From contig OX421962.1 of assembly GCA_949128115.1 (NCBI GenBank), positions 14,459,262 through 14,523,261 of the forward strand: a stretch of DNA of 64,000 bases, in the 5' to 3' direction. Numbering within the stretch: position 1 is the stretch's first letter; every line of letters begins with the position of its first letter. Shown here piece by piece: positions 31,837-44,286 of the stretch. Made by a program: the position numbers and the translations under genes. This stretch comes from Anaspis maculata. Lineage: Eukaryota; Arthropoda; Insecta; Coleoptera; Scraptiidae. Under the pieces are notes generated by a model that worked only from the letters and a program-made list of their open reading frames with translations, made no database searches and was not told where the DNA came from.

Positions 31837-32938
31837 GGAGGCAAAAAGAAATTCACGACGACTACACTATCAACTTTTCTCGAACCCCGTTATTTCCATT
31901 TCAACGCGTTTACTGATAGTAGTTATTCGCTCTATGATCAACTTTGTACATGTTTTCTGTGTACAAGTATCACTCTTAAACGGACAAGTATCTTGGCGTT
32001 TTGAAACCACTCAGCACTATATCATCGTAAAGCTCAAGTTGGATCGCCCTCTACATGAAAGTATTGCTCCGTAAGTATAAACCATAGGTTGGTTAATGAG
32101 CTTCGCTTGAGAACAAGATGCTCAGAATTGCCAACAGGGAAGATATCGTATTTTCCATCAAATGGTGTTTTTTTACTGCTTCGTTCCATTCTTCTTGTCT
32201 CTGCGTTAGCTGGCCAGTTTTCTCACGTTTGGTTACTTTTTTCACTCTAGTGGAGGTCGAATTTATTTATTTATGTTATTTTTATTGGGAGTAGAACTTG
32301 TCACGTATTTTCCTGCTCTCCAGTCGTTTTGGTTTGAAGTGCCCCGTTGACAGATTGGACTGGGCCGGCTCTGCCTCACACACGGAAGAATTGGTGCCTC
32401 TCGTGTTACTGTTGGAGCCAACGCCAGTCGCGGTGCAGTTTGCGTTCCGTCCGCCACCATATTGTGGTTATTCTGTTTGATTTTGTCGAAGTCCCACGTT
32501 TCCGAAATTGTTCTCGCGCTGCGCTGTGTGGGTTCGAAGCCCGCTACATCCATGAATATTTTGTGCTCTTCCCGAGGTTGCATGGTAGAGCCAGCTAATA
32601 GCTGAATGTCACCTCGTAAAATAAGTCAATTGAATTTCCCAGTATACGGCGATTTCCACGTTTTACCCCAAGTTTTATTTCAACTTCGCTACAAGATTCA
32701 ACCTTAAGGAACGTTCCCACTTTCTACGGTGGATTTCAGCTTCTATGGGAGCCTAGTTCGTTGCAAGTGGCTCGCCTACACGTCAAGACAAGCCATCTCC
32801 CTGCGAGGAGTTGCAATCCGTGCACGATAGTAGAACCAGGAGAAACTTTAATACTACTCGTACTCCAGGAGTCGGCTTCCGGAGCTCAGTTCTAGCCCTC
32901 ATCACCTTTGCGTGTCACGAGGGCGTTTTCACCGCTTG
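31837..32938. other. Unassigned sequence
   Basis: No coding frame with recognisable motifs. A B-box-like GGTTCGAAGCC near 32530 has no A box at the right distance. The segment just before 32939 is GC-richer and may be part of a LINE 3' region. Confidence 0.35.
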
Positions 32939-33137
32939 AATTGTCCCCCGGGCAGGCCCCCGATTAGGCCATTCACCTACTGGAAGTAGCTAGACCCGGC
33001 AGACGTCACCCCTTTCGGCGGGGAGTGCCGAAACGCCTTCCCCGAGGCGCAAAAACAGCTAAGCTGGCCTAAAACGGGTATTTTGCTATTTTGTTAACCT
33101 CCCTGCATTGAGGTTGTGATTAACACAACCTATGATT
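32939..33137. repeat. Direct repeat, LINE 3' region copy 1
   Basis: About 190 bp from TTGTCCCCCGGGCAGGCCCC to TGATTAACACAACCTATGAT, including a stem-like CTTTCGGCGGGGAGTGCCGA. It recurs with about 90% identity at 35334-35515 in the same orientation. Relative to the minus-strand LINE (33256-35345) it lies in the 3' untranslated region. Confidence 0.75.
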
Positions 33138-33255
33138 GTATATTATAGATTAGAGGTGGTCGTTTGGTCTCGGCGGATACTTTCCGCACTGCGACCAATA
33201 AGATCTTTTGTGCGTGACCATGCTTCTATTTAATGTCCCAGACTTACAGACTTAA

Positions 33256-35345
33256 TCAGAATCGGATGATTTCCTTGGAAGACTTACCTCTGATGTCTGC
33301 GGGTGTCAGTTTCACACCTCCCAGCAGCTTTAGTCTTTTCTGTGCCAGTGCTTTGCACTCGCAGAGTAAGTGTACGGTGGTTTCATCTGCCGATGCACAA
33401 AGCCTGCAAATAGGTGAGTTTTCATTACCCATTTTTTGCAGGTGGTATCTCTCTTCGCAATGTCCAGTGAGTAGACCCGTGAGTAGTTTTATTTCGTTCT
33501 TAGAGAGCGATAGGATGAGCTGCGTCTTTGTTTTGGAGAACGCAATAAGCTGTTTGGCTTGTCGTTGGCCTGGAATGCTCTTCCAGTAGGCCTCTATCTG
33601 CCTATTCTCCCATTTATCGACTTCTTCCCTTATTAGGGATGATGACATTCCACATGTGGGCTCTGGTCCAATGAATGTTGTTTGAGCTCCTTTTTTCGCG
33701 AGGGCATCCGCTTCTTCGTTTCCATCGATACCCTGGTGGGCAGGTACCTCACATTAAAGTGAGTTTGTTGCTTTCGGCCAGCTGTATGAGTGATTTTTTG
33801 CAGTTCCAGGTGGTTTTTGACTTACAGTCCCCAGGCATACCTGGGCACACCTCTCCACCGTCAGTAATTCAGTTTGTTGAGTGGACAGAAACCTTCCCAC
33901 AGGCAGTGATTCTCTATACTTCGTGACATATATGCCTATCCCGGCTCCTTCCTCTCTTACGGATCCGTCTGTGTACCATATCATGCTGTTTTTCTGCAGC
34001 CGGGCCACCCTCCGGGCGCTTTCCTGGCGGTCATTTACGAGCACTTCATAGGTAGCCCCGAAGTCGTACTCAACTGGCATGAAATCCCTTGGGCTCGTGA
34101 GGAACTGCTCCCTTATTGAGTCCAATACGTTTAAGTGTCCTCTTCTTAGGTTTTTGGGTCCTATTCTGAGAGCACTCACTAGTCCTTCTTTTTCTATTTG
34201 TTTGTGCAGTGGAAGTAGGTCCGGTAAAACCTCCATCGCTGCTGTAGGAGTGGTGAACATAGCTCCCGTGATACCTAGACAGGCAAGTCTCTGGAACTTC
34301 TGTTGCTTCTGCTGGCTTGTCTTTTGTCTAGTTTTATCCCACCAAACGAGTAAGGCGTACGTGGTGATCGGTCTAACAACCGTCATGTACGACCAATAGA
34401 TCTTACCTGGTTTCAGACCCCAGGTCCTTCCGAAGAGTTTGCGGCATATCCAGAGCGCCGCTGTTGACTTCAAAATTGTCTTGTTCAGGTGAGAGTTCCA
34501 GATATGTTTTCTATCCATGATGATTTCCAGATATTTGACCTCCTCGAAAAACCCAATTTTAGTTCCCCTCAGTACCGGAGCAGTCAGTTCGACTTTTCTG
34601 CGGCGTGTGAACGGAACTATCACATTTTTGGCCAAGTTGATGCTAAAGCCCTCTTCCAAGCACCATTGGTTAATAGTGTTCATGACATTTTGTGTAAGGG
34701 TCGAAGTCGTACCTTCAAACTTTCCTTTAACAACGACTGCTACATCGTCGGCGTATCCGTAGCTGCTGTAGTCCTGTTCCGTCAGCCTCCTGAACAGTTC
34801 ATCCACGACAAGACACCACAGGAGGGGCGATAAGACTCCACCTTGTGGACACCCTTTCCCAGTGGTGACTGTCACAGACTCTCCTCCAAGGTCTGCGGTT
34901 ACTTTCCGGTCCACAAGCATGGATTGGATCCATTTTATGGTAGGAGTATCAATCCCCCTCCTCTTGGCGGCTCTTCCAATGGACAAGTAAGTGGTGTTAG
35001 CGAAAGCACCCTCCACATCCACGAATGTGCCGATCGCAATTTCTTTTGCTTCCAGTGTTTTCTCTATCTCTAACACTAGGTTGTGTAGAGCATCCACTGT
35101 GGATTTTCCAGGCTGATATGCATATTGTCGCATATAGAGTGGGTTCATTTTCAAGATGCCATTCCTCAAATAGTTATCTACAATTTTTTTCCATGGTTTT
35201 CAGGAGAAACGATGTGAGGCTAATAGGGCGGTAGGATTTAGCCTCTGCCGGAGGCCGTCTCCCTGCCTTGGGTATCAAAATTACCTTTGCCTCTTTCCAC
35301 TCTTTGGGAGTGTAGGCCAGTACATTGTCGAATTGTTCCCCGGGC
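33256..35345 (-). pseudogene. LINE with RT and RNase H (I/Loa-like), 5' truncated
   Basis: Three frames read in order. 35345-35174 holds YTPKEWKEAKVILIPKAGRR and SYRPISLTSFLLKTMEK; a frameshift follows. The 471-residue frame (35169-33754) has YAYQPGKSTVDALHNL, FVDVEGAFANTTYLSI (first catalytic D), GCPQGGVLSPLLWCLV, YGYADDVAVVV (catalytic DD), KYLEIIMD and an RNase H start IWYTDGSVREEGAGIG followed by QQTELLTVERC. After more frameshifts, HQGIDGNEEADALAKKG closes RNase H and the last frame has a CCHC-like knuckle CRLCASADETTVHLLCEC. RT plus RNase H plus knuckle is the pattern of I/Loa-group LINEs; clade inferred. APE and ORF1 are missing. Confidence 0.85.
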
Positions 35346-35515
35346 AGGCCCCCGATCAGGCCATTCACCTAGAAGTAGCTAGACCCATCAGACGTCACCC
35401 CTTTCGGCGAGGAGTGCCGAAATGCCTTCGCCGAGGCGCGAAAACAGCTAAGCTGGCCTAAAACGGGTATTTTGTTAACCTCCCTGCATTGAGGTTCTGA
35501 TCAACACGACCTATG
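35334..35515. repeat. Direct repeat, LINE 3' region copy 2
   Basis: Second copy of the 32939-33137 sequence, directly upstream (minus-strand sense) of the truncated RT. It contributes the first codons of the open frame that runs into the LINE. It lacks the short TTTTGCTA insert seen in copy 1 and has its own substitutions, so it is not an artefactual exact duplicate. Confidence 0.75.
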
Positions 35516-37458
35516 ATACTACTTTGCGAAACATACTCGAGTATTTTTCTGTGAAAACCAGATAGGGCTATGATAGGGGGTTATTTGGGTAAAGTAGTCC
35601 TTCTCTCGGTTTCGTCGAAAGTTCCAAAAATATGTTATGTTTCCCCCATGTCCCCCCTATTTTCACCCGTCTTATTTCCCCTGGTGAGCTGCGTGGGTTC
35701 GGCAGTGTCCGGCCGCTCGATTCTTATCACTCGGCGGAAGAATTTAAACCGCTTGGCTGCCAGTGCTGTCACAGTGACAGCGCTGTCACTAGTGTCAACG
35801 TCACCCGTCGCAAGTCGCGATTGGGCAACAACAACAAAAACCCAAACACGAGTATGAGAGGCTTTATTTATTCTGCAGTACGGAAGCCAGTAAGTAAAAT
35901 TTCGTGAATTCTGATCAGGCGTTGTGTGAGGTGTTGTACTCCCGTCTTATCCGCCACCGTAGGCCTCTCCTATGGGACCACCTGGAGCCAACACCACCCG
36001 GTGATGGAGTGAGATGTTGTGGCTGTTCGTGAACTTTTCAAACACCCGCCCAGCTGGAAGAAAACCGCAGAACTCGACGTAGTAACGCGAAACGCACCCT
36101 TCAGAAGGCCTACCTACTACTACCTATCACCTAAGCTCAAGTAAATAGCTTCGAAGGAGAACCGACCTACCCGGAGTGGTTGTTAGTGTGCTCGCTAGCA
36201 CCGGCACGAAATATCGCGCTCTACGCCCCCCCAACAACTATGGGTTAGTTGAAGAAATATGTCTGATACTCTCACGTCAGCCCCGAGCGATGATGATGCC
36301 CCCAAAATGGTACCGGTGTTGGTGGAAGCCGAGTTGAGAAGTGGGGTTATGCTGCCTTGGTCTGGTCGGGTTGTTGTCTCCAATAGCGATGTGGACATTC
36401 GGCGGCAGGCAACAGAGCGAATCCGCGTCCCGTGAGGATCCTTGGCGTCCCTCACACCCGTTGTCTGGCCCCTACGGTGTCCCCTGGTTGACGAGTACCG
36501 ATGGGTAAATACCACCCAAGCGATCTCAGTGCCCCGTACTCAACTCCTCCTGATTGCAGGTGTCCCAGAGACAAGCGGCAGCCACAATACGACCTGACTG
36601 AGGCAGACTAGGTGTGCTTTTGGCCCGGGATTGGAACCTGATGGTAATAGGAGGACCGCATGATTCCGGCGGACTTACGATGACAACCCAAAGAGCTCTC
36701 ACCTCGGTCTCACAGCGATGGTACCCTTAAGTCTTTATTGGCGCCGGCCTGGGTACAGAAAAAAGGATTTTCTTGATGCTGGAAGGCGAAAATCTGCTGA
36801 AGCCGAGGATAAGCTCTTCCCACTCGGACAACCGACAAGTGACAGTCCTTATCAAGAATCAGAAAAACCTTCCAGACCCATCAATTTTACCAGCACTGAT
36901 AAAGCGGCAATATTTGAAATTCACCCTAAAGTTTCCCACCAGCAACCGTACAAATTTTGCAAGTAACAAATAATTTTTTTGGATTTTTTGGATTTTGGAA
37001 ATGCCAATGGGCTCAAACCAAAGTATATTCTTGTAGCTTTCGAAAGAGACCAAAATGGGAAGAATCCGTCAAGGAATAAACCCACAGGGATTGATTTCGC
37101 AACGCTTATTTTACCAATTCAACTCCGTCCTTAAGTCGCAACGACACAGGTAAGGCGCACCGAAAGGTACACGTAGCCTTTTTGGCTTGTAGCAAACTGT
37201 TCCAGTTCCGCATTGAAACTTGTTTTTGCTTGAGAGTTTTCGATTCCTTCGCTTATTTTCCTTCTTTCTTTATTTTTTCTTCTTGAATTAATGGTTGCAC
37301 TCGTGATCAGCTTCATTTTAACATCGAAAAGTGCAACATCATCGACTGAGCTACCACAGGGTGACATCGCTTGTGGTTTTCGACTATGCCATCAGTGGCA
37401 AGACATAGAACAGTCTTCTGCACTCGTGAAGGACTTGGGAGTCACTTTCCACTTCATA
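35516..37458. other. GC-richer unassigned region
   Basis: Contains a 57-codon plus-strand frame from 36257 (MSDTLTSAPSDDDAPKMVPV) and a frame around 36773-36973, neither recognised. The composition and lack of structure resemble a LINE 5' end or single-copy host DNA. A short inverted cluster GCTGTCACAGTGACAGC lies at 35764. Confidence 0.3.
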
Positions 37459-37461
37459 TTA

Positions 37462-38342
37462 TGGACAGGGAGCTGGTGCCTCAAAATCTACGTCATAAGG
37501 TACATGATTTTAACCCTGTAGGTCTAATGTGCGTTGATAAGGTTGTTGAAAATTACTTCGTCTTACATGTCAGACCGGGAGCTTTAGCCCGGTATAGGCT
37601 TGTCAATTTTCAAAAAATGTCAAAAATTTACGTCATAAGATACATGAATGAAACCAACGGGCTTTTGTGTGGGAACATCCCCTAGATCAAAAATCGAGGC
37701 ATAAGACAAAATTTTTGGGGGCTCTCGGTCCATAAGACAAGCTTGAAATCTTCAATAAGGGTCAAAATTTACCTCCTCTTGAAGACTTCTCCTTTGACAT
37801 AATTTCAGGAAAGAAAAACGATTCTTACGTGATTTTTTACGCAGGGTTCGAATCTGTCCACGGAAATTTTTAATGGTACATCGCTTACAGGGTGCATCAT
37901 CGAACATTTTTTCTAAAATCGTACACCCTGTATTTCAAGATGAAAATTGATTTAGTCTTTCATTTTGATCACATATATATATAATACCACACTTAATGGA
38001 TTAGTCAACAAAACGCCTGTGAAAAAATCGATAAATTTTGGTCTTTTTTGAAAATTTCAAACTTGTCTTATGGACCGAAAGCCACAAAAAATTTTGTCTC
38101 ACGACCAAATTTTCAATTAAGGGGATGTTCCCACACAAAATACAGTGAGTTTCGTTCAGTACCTTGTGACTTGAAATTTTGTTCATTTTTTCGAAAATTG
38201 ACAAGCTCATACCAGCCTAAAACCCCCGGTCTGACATGTAAGACAAAGCAATTTTCAACAACCTTATCAACGCACATTAGACCTACATGGTTAAAATCAT
38301 GTACCTTATGACGTAAGTTTTGAGGCACCAGCTCCCTGTCCA
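37462..38342. mobile_element. 881-bp foldback with TTA target duplication
   Basis: The ends TGGACAGGGAGCTGGTGCCT and AGGCACCAGCTCCCTGTCCA are perfect inverses, flanked by TTA on both sides (37459-37461, 38343-38345). The arms are about 340 bp. TTA duplications are typical of PIF/Harbinger (family knowledge), so that assignment is likely but unproven. A tiny hairpin with ACAGGGTG/CACCCTGT ends lies inside (about 37889-37934). Confidence 0.75.
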
Positions 38343-38529
38343 TTAACATTTCGAGGTACTCCGCAGCAGCATCTTTTGTAACAGTCCAACATGTTTCCTT
38401 GTTTGTCTTCGAGCTGATCAACAGTGACATTGACTGCCCCGAGTTGCTCTATCGTCTCGGTTTATGTGCATTCGGGCATATTTCGCTCAGCTCCCAATTT
38501 TGACTCCTTCGTTTTACAGTGAGAACATA

Positions 38530-38870
38530 CGTCCCCTTAGTAGGTACTACAACTAGGTAACTCAAAATTTAATCATTTTGAGTTATCTACATGTACCCAC
38601 CCAATTTTCCGCGCTCTTTCTAATGTTACAACTGGATAACTTCTACTGTGCTCCTGAAGCAAGATATCCAGTGACAAAATCTAGATAAATATCGAGTCTC
38701 CGAAAGCTGCTATGCAACAAGTAGATAAGTTCAGATATCTAGTTGTTGCATGTCCGGAGCATGGAGCAGCTACTCATGTAAGTTGAGATATCTAGTTGTG
38801 CAAGAAATGATTCAAGACAATCAAGTGACATCTTCTACGTTTTACTCGAGATACCTAGTTCAACAGAGCA
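38530..38870. repeat. Subterminal repeat cluster of the large transposon
   Basis: At least seven copies, in both orientations, of a 13-15-bp word close to GAGATATCTAGTTGT: ACAACTAGGTAACTC (38550), GAGTTATCTAC (38580), ACAACTGGATAACTT (38629), AGATATCCAGT (38665), CAGATATCTAGTTGTTGCA (38732), GAGATATCTAGTTGT (38784) and GAGATACCTAGTTC (38848). Related words recur at the right end (45518 AACTAGGTATTTC, 47013 AACTGGATATCTC, 47190 GAGATATCC). Such clusters serve as transposase binding sites in several DNA transposon superfamilies. Confidence 0.7.
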
Positions 38871-38914
38871 AACTTCCATTCCGTTTAGTGACAGTTCAGT
38901 GTGTTGACGTAAAG

Positions 38915-41900
38915 ATGACCTCTAGAGGAAAGCGAATATTAGAGTTGTTAGGTGTTCCTAAGGAAGCCAAAAATATTGAAAGTAAGTTAGTTTAGCTCTA
39001 TTTCTGTCATTATTGATGTAATGTAGCATGACATTATGAATTAAGTTTGGTTAGGTATACTATTTTTTTTTATTTTCCATCGTTATCATTACTGCAAGGC
39101 CATTTTCTCCCTTTTTTAGGTTTCAAAACTACTCCAGAGATATCACAGTCAAGTAAAGAGAAAGATGCCAAATCAAACGTGCAGCGACAGTCTGTGTCAC
39201 AAAGAGCCGATGTTGTTGAAAGTAAGCGTTTTCAAGGGTTTTCTTTAAGTGCACATCACAGCTATACTCTATACACTGATAGAAAGGACCACCAGATTCC
39301 TCCGCTTGAAAAGTAGTCCCGAGCGTTACCCGCGAAATTTAAAATTCCAGTTAGGAAGAGGTGCTTATTTCCGCTAATCACAGCTAAGTGCTATGGTAAT
39401 TTTAAATGACACCAGTTTAATACCAATTTTAATGAATGAGAAAATAATTTATTTGAATGAAGCTGATTTTATTACACAACACTCACAACAGCCGAGCCGA
39501 CTAAAAATAACAAACATCATAGAGAAATGGAGATAAGAAATCGTACGTAAGTGCCAAACTCGCTGAATGTAATGCCATTGGCTTGGCGTAGGAATAATTT
39601 GCCCGGGTAAGACTACCAACCGAACAAAACTAATATTAGTTCCAAACGCGCCTATGTTGTTACAGTCTTTGGTGCTTTTGTTTGCTATAGGTTACCTCAC
39701 TGAAATTCAAAAAAGTCCGTTCTATCGGTGAACAGACTATAGCAAGTTTCATTGCTGCAATGTAAATTGCTAGCTGTGATGCGGACTGTAGGATCACTTT
39801 TGCAATCTTAGTGTTAGCTAAGTAGGTATATTTTAGGTATAATTTCCTAACATACGTATTATGCGCACCATGATTGCTATACCTACCCCAAATAGCGTTA
39901 TACCGCGGGCTTATGCCAGGACTGTAAAAGTGACCCTCCGTTGGTTACAAGAAGTAAACTACACTTCTGAGCAAAAGTTAAGGGCCACTTTTTCAAATGT
40001 GAATAACTCACAAACGCTTTTTTTGATTTTGACGAATTTTCGCACAGAGGTGGTCTTATGTGTTGTAAAGAAAAGTGTGAAGTGGCGCACTCACCAATCC
40101 ATAGGTTTGTTGTAGAGAGGTCTTCGACTGTTGCTTTGCAGAAATGCGTAATTTTGAGTCAAATCAAAGCATTGGATTTTGGACAAAATGGAGGTTCATC
40201 CAATAAAAAACGTCTAGTTTGCTTTGTTACAATGTTCTTAAGCAAGTACCATGCTAAGTTTGTTCATTGACATCTTTCATCTTCAAATTTTGACCATCAA
40301 TATCTTCTTATGGCTTAAACAATGTGTGAGGCACTACTTTGCGTGATTTTGGTTGCATACAGTTCAGTCGTGTATTTCTTGTCATTTTGCGTCAATGTTT
40401 TGTGATTTTGGCCACTCTTGAGCCTCAAAAACAATAAATTCTTTGTGCTGACTGTTACTAAAGAACAAAAACAAGAGAAGAAAGATCACAAAAATGTCAA
40501 AATCTTGAGCATTGACAGGAAATAAGTCATAATTTTCATCACATGCTGATGACACCCCTCTACAGTGACCAAAGAAGAAATGGTGAATTTCTTCAGTTCT
40601 TTTGGGGAAAAGACATTTACGGAGTGTCGCCAAGAGACCAAGCGCACAAGCGATGAGTGACAACCTTGATTGATCATTTGTCATCGATATTCGAGAGTTT
40701 GAATCCCTCCAACGCCATCAGGCTCTCTCGAATGCGAAGAAGTTGAAAAATTAACTTCAAGTTTGTTGCGCTGCACTGAGTGAACCCAAGGACGGAAATG
40801 GATGATGGCCATACTCAGAGATATGCATAATCCTTGTGTTTAAGAGTAGAAACCACCAAGAGCATCTGACGACGCGAACATTTGAAAATCGGTGTTTAAT
40901 TGAACCTCTGCAGTGTGAAAAACAGCCAAAATCGAATAAGGTCTCAATCGGGATTGTTCGTCTTTCGTAATTGTACAGGGCCTGGTCAAAAACGACGAAC
41001 GTAAAACACGTATCTCCCTGACAGGAAACGACTAGCGCGGTCGTGTATGATGTCTTCGTCGTCGTGGACATCGGTTTCATGCAGATTGCATTCCACTCAG
41101 GATTCCGAATGGAGGTGGCTCTATCATGGTGTGAGCAGGAATCTTTTTGATCAGTTCCTGTACAATTACAAAAGACGACAGTTCCGATTGAGAACGTCAT
41201 TTGATTTGAGCTGTTTTTCACACTGCAGAGGTTCAAACAAACATCGATTTTAAATTTTTGCGTCGCCAGATGCTCTTGGTGGTTTCTACATTTAAACACA
41301 AGGCTTATACACATCTCTGAGTATGGCCATCATCCATGTCCGTCCATGAGTTAACTCAGTGCAGAGCAACAAACTTGAAGTTAATTTTTCAACATCTTCG
41401 CATTCGAAAGGGCCTGATGGCGTTAAAGTGATTTAAACTCTTGAATATTGATGGCAAATGATCAATCAAGGTTGTCACTCATCGTTTTTGCGCTTGGCCT
41501 CTTGGCGACACCCCGTAAATGTCTTTTCCCCAAAAGAATTGAAGAAATTCACCATTTCTTCTTTGGTCACTGTAGAGGTGTTTTATCGGCATGTGATGAA
41601 AATTATGACTTATTTCTTGTCAATGCTCAAGATTTTGACATTTTTGTGAGCTTTTTTCTCTTGTTTTTGTTCTTTAGTAACAATCTGCATAGAGGATTTA
41701 TTGTTTTTGAGGCTCAAGAGTGGCCAAAATGACAAAACGTTGACGCAAAATCACAAGAAATACACGACTGAACTGTATGTAACCAAAATCACGCAAAGTA
41801 GTGCCTCACACATTGTTTAAGTCATAAGAAGAGATTGATGGTCAAAATTTGAAGATGAAAGATGTCAATGGACAAACTTAGCATGGTACTTGCTTGAGAA

Positions 41901-44236
41901 CATTGTAACAAAGCAAACTAGACGTTTTTTATTGGATGAACCTCCATTTTGTCCAAAATCCAATGCTTCGATTTCACTAAAAATTACGCATTTCTGCAAA
42001 GCAACAGTCGGAGACTTCTCTACCACAAACCTTTAGATTGGTGAGTGCGCCACTTCACACTTGTCTTAACAACACATAAGACCACCTCTGTGCGAAAATT
42101 CTTAAAAATCAAAAAAAGCGTTTGTGAGTTATTCACATTTGAAAAAGTGGCCCTTAACTTTTGCTCAGAAGTGTAGTTGAATTAACACATTAGGTGAAAA
42201 CGAGAGCTTGGAAAGTACGACTGGCTTCAAGAGAGTGGTGCTCGCACCTATAGAATCCGAGACTGGTCCTAGTCAAGGTCCTAGTGTTTCATATTCGCCT
42301 TCTGATGATATTTTGGAGGCGGAGGTTGAACCTTATTCCCCCGACCACTCAGACTATGCTCCAAGTACGTCCAGCGAATCATCTTGTGATGATGCCGGCC
42401 CTGAACTTCAAGGATTGAAGGAAATGCCTGTGGAAACAAATAAATGGCGAAAAAGGAAGAAAAATCACAACGGATGGAAGAGAAATATTGCAAAGTCGAG
42501 ACGCCAGCATGGCGAATCCTACGTCTCTGACAGAATAAACATGTACCTGGAGCTGCATTGAAAGATTCATGCCCAGCCACTTGTAGACGGAAATGCAGTG
42601 AACGGTTCTCGCACGATGAAAGGCTTTTTTATTTTTCGGCGATACTACGGGTTTGACAGCTACGAACGAAAGAGAGATTTTATCCATAGCTATACTGAGA
42701 AGATACATAAAAAATGGCACACCAGGGATCATTCAAGACGGCAAAGCACGGTGGTCTTTTTTTTTACCACGAAACCAAGAAAATATTCAAGTATGCAAAA
42801 CGATGTTTCGCAACACCCTGGGAATCAAAAAAGAGGTTGTGGATTTTGCCATACAACACAGAACAAACGAAAATACAAGCTTTGAAGATAAAAGAGGTAA
42901 ACACACAAAGAATGTTACATCACCTGAGATTTTGGAAAGTGTAAAACGTCACATCGAGAAGTTTCCGGTGATGTCTTCTCATTACTGTCGAGCAAAAACA
43001 GAACGGAAGTATTTACCTTCGGACCTGAACATAACTATTATGTACTCAATGTACAAAAAAGAACGTACAAAAACAAATGAACCTGTAGCTTCCCCTTCTT
43101 TCTACAGAAAAGTTTTTGCTGACAATTACAACCTTGGCTTTTACCGCCCAAGAAAGGATCAGTGCCGAATTTGTATGGCCTATAACACCCCTGTAAATGA
43201 CCAAACCGCTATGGAAACCGATTATCAAGCCCACATAATTGCAAAGGATAGAGCTCGAGATGAAAAGAGATCAGAAAAGGAACTTGCGCAGAACTCTAAT
43301 GGAAAAACGGTCAGTTGCAATTTTGACCTACAACAGGTGCTTCTTGTACCGAATGACCCGAAGAACAATGCTTTGTTCTATAAGCAGAGGTTGAAGACAT
43401 TCAATTTTACTGTCTATGATGTGGTTTCGAAACAGGGAGATTGTTTCATGTGGACGGAAGTAGAGGGAAAACGTGGCAGTTGCGAAATAGCAAGTTGCCT
43501 TTTTACCCACTTTAAATCACTACCCAGTTCTGTGCAAGAAATTTCATGTTTCAGCGACCGATGTGGGGGGCAAAATCTTAATAAGTTTGTGGCTGCCATG
43601 TGTCTAACTGCGGTACAAGAAATTCCACACTTGGAAACTATCGACCTTAAGTTTCTAGTGAAACACAGTGAAATGGAGTGCGATTCGATGCACTCTGCAA
43701 TTTCCACAGAAATGAAGAGAGTCGGTAAAGCAAATTGGCCTCAAGACTGGAAAACGATTGCCAAATGCGCAAGAAGAAAAGGTGACAAACCGTACATTGT
43801 TCATGACATCACACATGAGCTGATTCTAGATTGGAAAACTCATGCAGAAAAAAACCTGATCTTCAGAAAGGATGATCAAAACCGCATGCAAGTGGGTTGG
43901 CAAAAAATCTCCTGGATGAATTTCTCAAAATGCAGACCCAATGTTTTGAGGTTTAAGGAAAATTTCGATGAAGACTTTAGAGTTCTCGACTGCAATAGAC
44001 GTCCGAGAACACGAGCTGCTGCGGATGGTACTTTGGAGCCCCTGTATCACGATCGACTTCCAATAAAAAAGGAGAAATATGATGACCTCTTGTCATTGTT
44101 TGGAATGACACCTCCTGCACTTCCAAATGAGTTCAAACCTTATTATGAAAACCTTCCATTCCAAGGAAATACACAAACGAATGAACGTCAAAGAAACGCT
44201 CAATTGACAGAGAGTGAGCTCAGTGACGATGAATGA
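38915..44236 (+). CDS. Three-exon gene of a DUF7869-like, DDE-like family (putative transposase)
   Basis: Exons 38915-38981, 39120-39221 and 42194-44236, joined by GTAAGT/GTAAGC donors and TTTTTTAG/ACATTAG acceptors. Both introns are phase 1 and each junction rebuilds an AGT serine codon. Seen in order: MTSRGKRILELLGVPKEAK, an acidic serine-rich region, a basic KWRKRKKNHNGWKRN block, a cysteine cluster (DSCPATCRRKCSERF), CRICMA, CNFDLQQVLLVP, MWTEVEGKRGSCEIASC, CFSDRCGGQN and KHSEMECDSMHSAI. Three frame changes (near 42530, T-run 42625-42636, T9 at 42757-42765) break exon 3; two lie in or beside T runs and may be assembly indels. FDL, SDRCGGQN and MECD could supply a D-D-D/E triad (inference). 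Confidence 0.6.
39222..39957. other. Intron 2 of the DUF7869-like gene, 5' part
   Basis: Starts with the GTAAGC donor. No second coding signal or repeat was recognised until the 2.2-kb palindrome begins at 39958, which fills the rest of the intron to within 16 bp of the acceptor. Confidence 0.5.
39958..42177. mobile_element. 2.2-kb palindromic foldback in intron 2
   Basis: The ends ACTACACTTCTGAGCAAAAG and its inverse (...CTTTTGCTCAGAAGTGTAGT) flank arms of about 1.05 kb that match almost throughout, around a short centre near 41080. Mirror frames such as NVFSPKELKKFTISSLVTVE in both arms are consequences of the symmetry. The flanks are TAA and TGA, so no firm target duplication. The right end is 16 bp upstream of exon 3, where it could disturb splicing. 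Confidence 0.8.
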
Positions 44237-44286
44237 TTTTTCGTAAATATTTAGTTCTCACCTATTTTCAAGTTTTTTGCACCAAG

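Noticed and set aside
32515..32560. tRNA-like B box GGTTCGAAGCC
   Set aside because: No A box at tRNA spacing and no matching stems.
36257..36430. 57-codon frame MSDTLTSAPSDDDAPK as a LINE ORF1 start
   Set aside because: Short, no recognised motif and no continuation in any frame.
37131..37367. 78-codon minus-strand frame with a basic KNKERRKISEGIENS stretch
   Set aside because: Might be a decayed coding piece split by the foldback at 37462, but no family was recognised and the other side does not continue it convincingly.
40382..41732. Paired frames of 94-185 codons in the 40-42 kb region
   Set aside because: Mirror images within the 39958-42177 palindrome; not independent genes.
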